Part shown: positions 23,101 to 33,100 of the stretch, piece by piece | Position numbering within the stretch: position 1 is the first letter of the stretch | Layout of the letters: each line of letters opens with the position of its first letter | DNA from: Cladopsammia gracilis | Lineage: Eukaryota; Cnidaria; Anthozoa; Scleractinia; Dendrophylliidae | Direction: 5' to 3' | DNA length: 64,000 nt | NCBI GenBank assembly: GCA_022457155.1 | Contig: JAJGOT010000432.1 | Coordinates: 612,501-676,500, forward strand | Program-made: the position numbers and the translations under genes | Notes under the pieces: generated by a model | Databases searched by the model: none | What the model was told of the DNA's origin: nothing | The model's input: the letters and a program-made list of their open reading frames with translations, nothing else

Positions 23101-26100
23101 ATTATGATTGACAGCTGGTCGCATTGACGTTAGTGATCAGGTGGTTAATACAACATATGTCTTCACACGAGCATCTCCAAACAAGTGAGTCTCTACTTTT
23201 TTGTCTTCTGCATTTCATTTCTATTTACTTGTTAAATACCTAACATTTCACTGACACCCATCAATACACCTGGGTAGAGAGTAGTGTCAGATCTCGAGGG
23301 GGGTGACCCCCCCCCCCCCCCCCCCCTTATCTTACCAAAACATAAGGGCCAAAATAAGACCATGCAACATACATCTGTAGACATACATGAATGGGGAGGT
23401 TTTTTAAGAACCCATTTACATTCATGGGTCAGGTGGGTGGGATAAGATCAAAAATGGAGCAGCTGCCATTTTGTGCCTTTACATGTACATGCTGGAATCA
23501 AATCTGACCCCTTAGTCAACTTAAGCAAAACTGGACAAATACCCTCTAAGTAAATGTTCTCTTTGCTGGCCATTTGAAGACCGACTCACTCTTTAGATTT
23601 AATTGCAAGGTTAGCAAATCTTCTTTGAATCAGGTCGCCAATGCCAGTTGCCATGGCACCTAAAATGATAGCAACCTTGAGGGTTGGATAATGCACTGTA
23701 TAATTGCACCATCATTATTGTAATTAATATGACAGCAGGCTTCAAGCATTCAGATTGAACACCTGTCACCTAAACATAGACCATTCAACCCCATGCTTGA
23801 ATCCTTAAGCTTAATGTGTTGTTCCAGAAAATATCCATACTCCCCCCCACGGAAGGTTTTTTGTTTAGCATCCCCCGTCCCCCCAGGAAATTCCAGTTTA
23901 GCTTCACACATTGCTTCTAAAATGTTGGCTTTTAAGACCCCCCTCCCCCTAGGAATTTCCAATAACCTTCCATGGGGTGGGTATGGATTTTTTCTGTAAC
24001 TACACAATATGAAAATTATATTTGTAAAATTTATTTTTTCAGACCAGTACTCTACCTTCCCAGCCCTCAGAAGGCTTCTGTCGCAGTGCGCTGTTGTCCC
24101 ATCCTGTTCAAACTGAGACAAGAAAATGGTATGAATTGACTAATCTTTGTTGCTTGTTAATTAGCTCAATTAAGGGCAGGATTTACACTGGTCAGTATGC
24201 ATGTGCCACTGCAACACCTTGAATGCTAATGAGCAGAAAATTTTAAAATATTTATTACATATTCAGTACTGATAAATGCTGGAGATAACAGAACAAACAA
24301 CCTTCCAAGGTGCTGCATTAAGTGTGAGGATGAAATACTTTATGTAAACCATGCAATGATTTGATTGTTTTTTTCGGGGGAGCATGGGTGGTGTAGTGGT
24401 GAGAGCACTCGCCTCCCACCAATGTGGGCCAGGTTTGATCCCCAGCCCCTGGGTTGAGTTTGTTGTTGGTTCTGTCCTTGCTCCGAGAGTTTTTTCTCCG
24501 GGTACTGCGATTTTCCCCTGGCCTCTCCTCAAAAACCAACACCTCCAAATTCCAATTAGATCTGGAAAGTGTCCACAAATTAGTACTCGTGTGCTAAATA
24601 CCTTTGACACTCAAACAAAGTTTTTTTTTTATTTTTTTTTAAAAGTTAACTATGCATTATTTTCTTTCATCAAACAGCAGCTGACACAGTTGACAAAGAA
24701 TCTGTCAAGAGTCTATTCAAGTAAGTTCCTTGTTTGATTATCATTATTTTACAAAGTAATGAATTGACAGTTTACTTTAAATGTCTTTTCTAAACCATAA
24801 TGTAGTGATGAGAGCATCCTGGCTAAATATTATTACCAGTAGTAATCAGAGATTATGGAGATGCATTCGAAGGAATTTCCGGTGGAAATGAGCCCTTGAG
24901 AAAAGCAATAGGGGCGGCCAAATGGCAGTCCGGACACCAAAAAATCTCAAATTTTTCTGCATGCAAGGCACAGGGAAACCAACACGAAATTAGAATTGTG
25001 TTCTTCGAACAGGATTATTGAACTGTCAAGTTAGAGCCACTGGGCAGTAAAATTATCCAGCTATATCAAGCTTATTTACCAGAGTTTTCCACTTTCTTGT
25101 TAAATAATTGGTAAAATTTTATAGTTGATACTGTCAACAACAGCCACTCTGAATGGACAGACTTTCCTGACCTTTGAAGAAGGGTGAATTCAAGGGCCGT
25201 TGACAAAACCTGGATCGGATCGCATTGGAACAACCCCTGTAACCCTATCCCTAACCTTTCGCCATTTAGTGAGTTACAGGGATAATGATCCAATCCGGTC
25301 CGATCTAGGTTTTGTTGACACCTGAATTCAAGTGAATGAATTGGCAATTAAAGGAAAAAACATGCCAGGCATGACAATTTGTGGCTGTTAATGGAGGTTA
25401 AATTGTAGTAAAAAATTTACTGCATCAGTGGTTCACATCACAGTTTTTGTCATCTACTCTGAAGCAGGCTTTTAGCCAGAAAATGAAAAGTGGGCGTCCT
25501 GGAGATATTTCTCATCATAAATTTTTAAAGGATTAGGTGCAATGTTCATGAATTTGTTCAAAAAGTGGGTGTCCATAGGACGCCCAGACACCCTGCTGGC
25601 TAAAAGCTTGCTCTGAAGTGTATTGAAAATCTTGACATGTGCTTATTTGCTTGACTAATGCACCACATTTACATAGAATAATATTGTTTCAGATTACCAT
25701 ACCGTATGGTGTTTGTGGTGGCAACTTTGGATTCAGTACTATTGTATGACACTCAACAAACAGCCCCATTTGGCTTTGTTGGGAACATTCATTACGCAGC
25801 TCTCACTGATGTTACTTGGTACGTGTATGTGCTAAACCAATTTCAGTTCAGGCTGAATGGTTTTAAGATCACAGCTGGTCCAGTTAGCTGAGCTAACTTG
25901 GTAATAAGTGCAAAATAATTTGACTTTGTTTAATGAGGGTGACTCTAAACAGTCTTGCAACTGACACACCTGTGGCCATCAAATTCCAGATCAAAATGGA
26001 ACTTGGAAATATTGGTTTTTGTAAAGGGAGGATAAACCCAGGGGACCCAAAGAAAAAACCCTCAGAGCAAAGACAAGAACAAAAATCAAACCTGGAAACA

Positions 26101-28164
26101 TCATTGGGAGTCGATTGCTCTCGACAATCAATTTCCTCTTTTCCAGAACATTCTCATATTTATCTCATAACTAGAGGGTGAAGTGTTTGTCATGTAAAAA
26201 TGACAATACTTTGTTGCACTTTATAGTTATCTGGTTCGATTGCAGGCACTTGCCTCAAATAATTTAAAACAATATTGTAGAAGGAATATAAGCTTGTTAA
26301 AAATCCCTTATTGGCAGGAGGCTGACCAGCTGACTGTTAAAATTACTACATCTACTGCCTTTTTTAACATGAGCCTCATGCCAAGTCATCTTGTATGCAT
26401 AAATTTTCATAATTAAATGTTGCTGTTGGTGTCAGAAGTGGGACTGCCATGTAACAGATCTAACAAGTTGGTCTGAAAGAAGGAATTGAACCCCAACCTC
26501 CTCAAAGTACTATTAGCCATGCAACTTCTACTGAATGATGATAAAAAATATTTTTATTCTGTTGTGTCAAGGTCCAATGATGGAAGCATGCTTGTGGTGT
26601 CATCTGCCGATGGCTACTGCTCTATTGTTCACTTTACTGAAGGAGAGCTCGGAGAACCTTACAACCTGTCAATCAAACAGGTTTTGGAAAGAAGCAGTTC
26701 ACCGTTACCACAGAACTCTGATACTCCAGGTCAGTGTTGCCATGATGATGCCTAATGCAAATCAGTACAGTGTCGGTCAAAGAATAAACAGTTGAAAGTT
26801 TTCTGTGGAAACATAAGTTATTATCAGTCAAGGTACCATGTTCTAGGGTATACAACAACAAACAACAAACAAAACTTTATTAGATATGTAAACTTAAGTA
26901 CAGTTCCCCTGCAAATTAGCAAAAACGCTATTAGAGGCAGGGAAAAGTAATGTAATTGAAAATAATAAAGGTTAGACAATATAACAAAACAGAAGCTGAT
27001 CTGTAGAGTTACAGATTATTTTAAAGCTTTTGATAAAATCATGATATTGGTGGCAGACACGGGAAATAAATGAAATATGCAAATTATAACAATTTCAAGA
27101 AAGAAGAATCTCCAGAACAATTTGTTTGATTTTCGACTTGAATTGAGATTTCCTCAACAATTTAAGAGATTTAGGTAGTCCGTTCCATATCATAGCGCCA
27201 GTTCTCGCAAATTCAAAATGGTAACTCTTTTTTATTTTCTTTCATAGTTTTTGACAATCACTCCTGTCACATAAAGGGGAGTTCACCACCCACCTACCAA
27301 TGCATGTTCTTATGTCTTTTTTGTTGATACTTTATCACTACTTTTACAGGTAAAATAGGCAAAAAATTGCTATCAGCTCCATCAACAGAAAAACCTAGCA
27401 CTGATGAAAAAGTGGATAAATCTGCTCAACCTATCATCAGAAAGGAGCCAGTTGGCAGGATTCAAATGTTTGCTGTTCCAATGAAAATTACACCAACCAA
27501 ACCGACTCCTAAAGTAACACCGAAGAGAATCACACTGACACCTGTCCCTTTAGAACCAGCAACTGTCAGTTCAACTAGCCAGACCACTTCACTGCCAGTC
27601 CAGCAAGTTACAAGTACAGGCCCAAACAATTCCAAACAGGCAACGTTAATGTCAATTCCAGGACAGTTAAATGTTGGCAGTTCTCCAGTGACTAATGCAG
27701 CAAGTCAGATTACACCAAGGCGTGTCTCTCTTATGCCAGCCAAAAACAATCAACCTGGGATAAACTCAAATTATGAAACAAAATTAACAGCTCAAGGGCC
27801 ACTAAGGCGCATACAGCTGCAGTCGACTCCAATGCAAACATCTGACCCAACCATTAACAGCTCGCAGCCAAGAAGGATAGCACTGACACCTGTTGCAACA
27901 GAAAAACCGAAAGATATTTCAAGCCTGATACAATCAGCAGCATCTCTTGATAAGGAAAACAACGCAGTCAATCGACCTCCAAATAATAATAACCCACAAC
28001 AACCTAGAAGAGTAACACTTACAACCCTTACATCTCCTGGAAGTGAGAAGACTAAAGTTGAAGGGTTGCAAAACAACTCCAGAAAGTCCCCATCACAAGG
28101 CCCACAGGGTGTACCTAGAAGGCCTATACCACTAGAACCTACAATTATTGTCTTGGAAGATTAA
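17200..28164 (+). CDS. CHAF1B: Chromatin assembly factor 1 subunit B (CAF-1 p60), 14 exons, 687 aa
   Basis: Exons: 17200-17319, 17441-17546, 18313-18339, 19548-19665, 19951-20054, 20996-21092, 21183-21279, 22570-22666, 23115-23184, 24043-24128, 24678-24720, 25693-25818, 26572-26729, 27350-28164; sum 2064 nt, in phase throughout. The product is the WD40 subunit of the CAF-1 complex, which deposits H3-H4 on newly replicated DNA in the nucleus and binds ASF1. Residues 1-400 align with recalled human p60: [61 protein letters not shown]. The tail from residue 450 holds repeated RR-hydrophobic-x-L motifs (475, 540, 569, 591, 636; weaker at 452 and 673) like the B-domain motifs that bind ASF1. The protein is about 130 aa longer than human p60, mostly in this tail. 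Exon 11 has a CAGCAG double acceptor that may add or drop one residue. Introns carry many MITEs and one LINE fragment. Confidence 0.95.
17906..18128. mobile_element. MITE with GGGCCATTCCAT ends and C-rich runs
   Basis: Ends GGGGCCATTCCATCC / GGAATGACCCC with internal direct repeats of CCCCCTCAGAAAT. Intron 2 of CHAF1B. Confidence 0.72.
19240..19380. repeat. Degenerate minisatellite, ATCTTCGGAA-type unit
   Basis: Repeated 10-20 bp units (CTTCGGAAATC, CTTCAGAACAT, CGTCAAAACGT) in intron 3 of CHAF1B. Confidence 0.7.
19704..19846. mobile_element. Palindromic MITE, GCCATTTCTGAGTTGC ends
   Basis: CCATTTCTGAGTTGCTTTGT at the left returns inverted as ACAAAGCAACTCAGAAATGG at the right. Arms are about 30 bp, and the inner parts also pair. 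Intron 4 of CHAF1B. Confidence 0.85.
20476..20837. mobile_element. MITE with AGGGGTGGCGAATGGTA ends and CCGAGAC internal repeats
   Basis: Inverted AGGGGTGGCGAATGGTA / TACCATTCGCCACCCCT, flanked by TTGATT on both sides. The interior is a loose tandem array of CCGAGAC. Intron 5 of CHAF1B. Confidence 0.83.
21595..22220. repeat. Minisatellite, about 50-bp unit, in two clusters
   Basis: Units with CTGGCACCTATTTATACCAC and CCCTCTCAGCATCT occur three times at 21595-21735 and twice at 22120-22220, in intron 7 of CHAF1B. A hammerhead-like relic (21394-21421) lies just upstream. Confidence 0.78.
22339..22541. mobile_element. MITE with AAAGTTTCCTGTCTTAG ends
   Basis: AAGTTTCCTGTCTTAG at the left and CTAAGACAGGAAACTT at the right. 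Inner TTTGTCAGAA / TTCTGACAAAT also pairs. Intron 7 of CHAF1B. Confidence 0.82.
23825..23997. mobile_element. MITE with CAGAAAATATCCATACTCC ends
   Basis: Inverted CAGAAAATATCCATAC / GTATGGATTTTTTCTG, then CGGAAGG / CCTTCC. It lies 46 bp upstream of CHAF1B exon 10, so it borders the branch-point region. Confidence 0.82.
24380..24645 (+). mobile_element. tRNA-derived SINE (tRNA-Gly-like head)
   Basis: Head with A box TGGTGTAGTGGTGAGAGCA, loop CTCGCCTCCCACC and B box GGTTTGATCCC resembles tRNA-Gly. It is followed by a conserved-looking core (GTTGAGTTTGTTGTTGGTTC, CTCCGGGTACT) and a T-rich tail. Intron 10 of CHAF1B. Confidence 0.75.
24834..25022. mobile_element. Repeat with CATTCGAAGGAATTTCC / TTCTTCGAAC ends, copy 1
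   Basis: Matches 50408-50598 over its full length, including GCAATAGGGGCGGCCA and AACCAACACGAAATTAG. Ends TTCGAAGGAA / TTCTTCGAA form short inverted repeats. Intron 11 of CHAF1B. Confidence 0.78.
25186..25330. mobile_element. Palindromic MITE, GTTGACAAAACCTGGATCGG ends
   Basis: GACAAAACCTGGATCGGATC returns inverted as GGTCCGATCTAGGTTTTGTTGAC; inner GTTACAGGGATAATGATCCA pairs with the other arm. Intron 11 of CHAF1B. Confidence 0.8.
25464..25607. mobile_element. MITE with CAGGCTTTTAGCCAGAAA ends, copy 2
   Basis: Same family as 11117-11250. Better preserved arms: CAGGCTTTTAGCCAG / CTGGCTAAAAGCTTG and GGGCGTCC / GGACGCCC. Confidence 0.82.
26848..27232 (-). mobile_element. 3' fragment of a LINE (CR1/L2-like), reverse orientation
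   Basis: The minus strand codes [18 protein letters not shown] followed by a Lys-rich end and stop, the usual C-terminus of a CR1/L2-type reverse transcriptase. Downstream on the same strand comes an AT-rich tail ending TAATAAAGTTTTGTTTG. Strongly 5'-truncated. Intron 13 of CHAF1B, antisense to the gene. Confidence 0.78.
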
Positions 28165-28205
28165 AAGTGAAAAACATTGTTTGACATTGACTATGATAAT
28201 TTTAT

Positions 28206-28211
28206 AATAAA
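28206..28211 (+). terminator. CHAF1B: Poly(A) signal AATAAA of CHAF1B
   Basis: First canonical hexamer, 42 bp after the CHAF1B stop. Another AATAAA near 28404 may be an alternative. Confidence 0.65.
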
Positions 28212-28429
28212 GTATATAGTCACAATAAGACGCCTTCTGTGAACTGTCTGGCTGACTGTTTTAAACCGTGGACTGTAGATATATGATGAATGTGAAACTC
28301 TTGTTTCTAGTAGATTGTCTACTCTTTGTAATGTTTCATTGTGCATGCAGAAAGATGCAAACTGCCTAGACTTTGTATTGGTATAATTACTGATAATATC
28401 AAAATAAAACATAAAAATAGAACAATGTG

Positions 28430-28612
28430 TAAAATTGTGTCGGAATGGGGACAAAAAACGGATTATATTTACACTCAAAACCGGTCAAAATTAATTGTTG
28501 CAAATTTGATTTAAAATTGTGTTGGAATGGGGACAAAAAACGGATTACATTTACACTCAAAACCGGTCAAGCATTTCTGCCTGAAAGTGAATTAATTGTT
28601 GCAAATTTGATT
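28430..28612. repeat. Tandem duplication, about 85-bp unit
   Basis: Two units share GGAATGGGGACAAAAAACGG, TTTACACTCAAAACCGGTCA and AATTAATTGTTGCAAATTTG. The second carries about 20 extra bp. Between CHAF1B and CCDC181. Confidence 0.85.
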
Positions 28613-29264
28613 TCATTACTTATTTCAATAATCCGCTCTTCGGAATGCAAATTCAAATTAACATTCAATTCAAAAATCGAATTTTGATTGCATCGATCCA
28701 CACACACATGTCTTGATTTACATAATTCATCTCCCAACAGTCATTTACATTTGCAATGGTTTTTTTTTCTGTTATCTTCAATACCAATTTTTTAAATTTT
28801 CTTCAGACTGCAGTTAAAACACAGGAAAGGCTTTGGTATTCTGAGGTTACAAAGTGACTTTGGGTTCGAGATATTTTTAAAAATAGATATTCAAAAACTA
28901 TAATAACGGCAAAACCATAGCAACAAACCAATGAAGAGTGGCGTATTTTGATAATCACGAAATAGGTCATTATCTTGGTATGTATATACCAGTCATTTTG
29001 AGGTCGTTTTTCCTATGGCATATTCCGAAGGAAAAGCGGCCGTTTCTACCATGACTTAATGGCCGCGTATCATTTCCTATTAAACCAAAGGAAAATCGGC
29101 CGTTATCCCATTCAGAATATACCTTAACGAAAAGCGGCCGTTATCCCATGACTTAACGGCCGCGTTCCATTCGGAATAAAAAAGGAATTAAAAAACGGCC
29201 GTTATCCCATGCCGGATCTATCGTAGACCTAGGCCTGGATAAGTAAAAATCTTGAAAAAGTACA
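28613..29264. other. Intergenic, with a GCGGCCGTTATCCCATG repeat patch
   Basis: No gene seen. At 29030-29215 the motif CGGCCGTTATCCCATG and its inverted GGCCGCG partner recur several times, and the segment as a whole is partly self-inverted. Confidence 0.6.
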
Positions 29265-29670
29265 GGTAAAAACGGCAAACTGATCCTTACGGCAAGGAGA
29301 AGCGATTGAGACAGAAGTGAGAAAAAAAAAAAACAGTTGAATATATTTGCCCGATATTTCGGTTACAAAACAAACCTTTTACGGGGCTCTTGATCCTCAT
29401 GATATAAATAGACGCGATGAACTTAATTAGTGACATTTAGCTTATTTCTTACCAATCATTCATTTATTGTCATTCTGTTATGTCATATTTCAAACGTTTT
29501 AAGTTTATATGTAACGATCCTTTTATATCTGTATTCATTTTTGTTTTTTAGCCCCCGTAGTTTTGTTTTGCAAACCGAAATATCGGGCAAATATATTCAA
29601 CGGGTTGTTTTTTTTTTTATTTCACTCCTATCTCAATCTCTTCTCCCTTCCGCAAGAATCTGTTTGCCGT
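29265..29670. repeat. 400-bp inverted repeat with hammerhead-like segment
   Basis: Left arm blocks (ACGGCAAAC, AGAAGCGATTGAGA, TTGAATATATTTGCCCGATA, TTTCGG) return in reverse order and complement at 29570-29665. The left arm near 29355-29394, read on the minus strand, resembles a decayed hammerhead (ATGAGGA ... CCGAAAT). Confidence 0.78.
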
Positions 29671-30115
29671 TTTTACCTATACGAAACGAACGATTTTTCG
29701 TTCGATTTCGTTCGATGTGATACCCCAATTTTAAAAAAGGGAAGAACCCTGGGAACGAGGTTGATACCCGGGGACTATAAACCTCAACACGTTTTTTGCA
29801 AGTTTTGGCGGTTTTTCGGCGACAAAATTTTTAATAGACCTTTTCTTTGGCAATAAACGTACAGGAAAAAAATTTTGCGTTAAAAATTGGAACATGTCGG
29901 AGTTTTCTTCCTTTTATTGGACTTTTAATATTTTTCGCCGGCGCCGAGTTTGGCTGGAATAAATTATTCCAAAATTGGCGCTCTAACAGCTGGGTCACGT
30001 GAGTTGTGTTGTGTTGCTACAGGTGATACGAACAATGACGAGAACATAAACAGCTTATGATTAGTCGTTAGAAAAGAAACCTCGACGAATTACTCATTGA
30101 TATCACGCCGAAACC
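29671..30115 (+). promoter_or_regulatory. Upstream region of CCDC181
   Basis: About 450 bp before the CCDC181 ATG. GGTCACGTGAG at about 29994-30004 contains a palindromic CACGTG E-box. The start site itself cannot be fixed by eye. Confidence 0.4.
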
Positions 30116-33100
30116 ATGGAGAATGAGTTGGACGAAGTCGACGCTAATCCACATAATCGCAACAGTGTACGGATCTCCATAACGCGGGCATCACCATCCT
30201 TGTCAGAGGAAGAAGACGAAACAGAATTATCTCGAAAGCGAGCTGATTCATACAGCACTGTAGATGAAAACGAAATGGAGAAAATGATGCAGGAAGACGA
30301 GAATAACGAAAATGAACAGTTACAAAACGGAGGAGGAAGATCAGAGGGACAAACCAACGGTTCCTCAAACGAGGATGTCGCCAAAGATTCAAGAACAGCC
30401 GAAGACGAAGAAGTCAGCAAACTTCTCGAAAATGGCGTGACATTGAGCGAAAACGGTGATTCAGCAAGTGAACGGCGTGAATCGGTAGAGAGAACTTATG
30501 GTGAATCGAGTGAATCATCGCAAGGTAAAAACACCGAAGGTTCTCAGGAATCGCCAGAAAAAAGTCCCGCTATGGAAATGATCGGAGATCGTGTTCTTAT
30601 CGAACGTGACGGGAAATTCGAACTTGTGGACGTCAGTGAAATAAAAGCCGAATACTATGACATGTTAGGGATATCACCTGACATGGCGAAAAATAAGGAC
30701 GCCGGAAAAGCTGATAGCGAAGGAACCGTCAGCGAAACTTCGGAAAACAATGCAAAAGATATAGCAGAAGAAAAACCTGAAACGAGACCAAGACCGAAAA
30801 CTACTTCGGTACAAGAACTTCATCGACGAAATGAGAAGAAGACAACTACTCGAGCCTCTGGAAGAACTAGAAGTCAGAGCGCGAAGGCTATTCAACAAAG
30901 AAACGACGAATATTCTCATATTAGGTCTGAATATGCAATGACTGAAAAACAACTTGAAATTAGAAGGAAATGCAGGGAAGCTAAATTAAGAAGAGAAAAA
31001 GAAGAACAAGAAAGGGAGAGAGAGGAACAGGAGAGGAAAAAAGAAGATGCAGATAGAGCATTCCAGGTTTGTAGTAGATCGATAATTACAGTTGTTGGCA
31101 AAGATCTCCTGTGTGTTTGATCAAGTCTTCGAGAATATTCGCCATTGCTTTGAACACAATTTGAATATTGGCTTCATACCTTTCTTGGCATTTCTAGAAT
31201 TATAGTTTGTTGTAAATATCAGATTAAGATCGAGAAGAACATTCCAAAACATTCTGTGTCACAGTAAAGCTTCTATGTCCACTGAATATGTACAATGTAA
31301 GTGTCCACACTGATTTCATTGACAAAAGCTGCCTTATTAATGACTCTAGCGTTATCCATTTCTGCCTTCATTAATGATCAATACACCAATATCATTAGCT
31401 GACACTGGATTCTCATATCATTACTGTTCATCTCTCTCTCTAAATATTTCTATTTGAAGCCCTGGAGGTTTTTAAAGTTTTTAGGGTTTTAGACCCGGGG
31501 GTGGGGGGGGGGGAACTCCTAAATAAAAGTGACGGGGGTGCTCGTCGGAAATTTTTGAAAAGTACCCTAAATGGTACCAGAATCTTGTCTGAAGGGCGTG
31601 GCTCAAATAAATTTTTACCCCGAAGAGGTACCAATTCTTAAACAACACATGTCATATTCTGGGCTTAATACCCTAAAAGGTACTGTGATAATTCCAACGG
31701 GGGTCATTTTGAATTTTAGCACCCTAAGAGGTACCACTGTACACATTTTGACCCCTAAAAGGTATGACAAGCATCCCCGTCATTTTTATATGGGATTCCA
31801 ACCCCCCCCCCCCCCCCCTTCCCGGGGTTTTAGAGTTTTTATTATTTTCTTAATGACAGCTGAGTTTAATGTAAACCACGGTTGTGCAAATCAGTATAGT
31901 ACAACTCAGAACAAATATTCAAAATCATTGGCAGGAAAGATTCAATGTAAAATCGTGATAGTTTAATTATCTTCTTTATTTTCAAATAACGCAGCTGTTA
32001 CTATCATTAATTTGGGGTGGGGAGTTTTCTTCTTTCAGGAGGTCATAAAATAAAAATATTTTGTTTAATTTTGGGACTGAAATAAGTTACACTAAATGTG
32101 ATGTAATGAAACATGTTCAAACTGACCACAGCACCAGAAACAAAATAACACAACACAAACAAAATAACCAGAAACTGCATTTTACAATTTTGTATTGTAA
32201 AACTATCTTAAACAAAACAAAATGATTCATGAATCAAGTTAATTCAGCAATTGGCTCACAGGCCATGTTTAAGTAAAAACATGCCATAAGCATGTTAAAA
32301 GATCTTGAAATAAGGATTATGAATCAACAAAAACCTCAAATTATCATGCTTCATGGCCGGAAAGAAATAGCCCCAATCATGCTTATATACATAGTATAGG
32401 AGCTGGAGCAGACCTGGGGGGGGGGGGGGGGGGGGGGGTTAAAACAGCTAATGTCAAAAACTTGTAAAAATGTAAAATAAATACAGTTGATCTTAAATGC
32501 TAAATTCATAACTTTGAACTGGTTTTCTCTGCTAAACACAGTATCATAAAAGTGTTATATTTTTTAACAAAACACAAAATTGAAACATTTAATGCAGTAT
32601 AATTTTATCATAGTTTTATAAAATGCAAATTTGAGTCGTTTTTACACAGCTTTGTTATATTTTGATGGAAAAAGAATGGCGTTTTAACTTAAAAAAAATG
32701 AGATACTAAAACGCGTTGACTTGGCCTCAAAATGAAGGAAATCACGTTACCGAGGACGGAAAGGCGGCCCCCTTCATCCAACCCCTTCTGCTAAAAGCCT
32801 GGATCCGTCATCCCGGGAATTTGCCATTATTTCTACGCCAGTTTACAATGTGCAGTTTACAGCTTGAGGGTAATTAATTTGAAAATACTAAAAATAAACT
32901 GTGGATAGTCAATTTATTCGTAAATAATATTACTTGGAGGTGTAAACAAGTAGTTGTATGATAAATGATTCCCGGGTTGACGTCATCTAATTAGCATTTT
33001 GTAAATTCAAACGACGTTCAAAAGTAGAAATATTTTACCATTCAACTATTCAATATACCTAGAGTTGATTCTGAAAGTAACTTAAGCTAGGGTGATAGGC

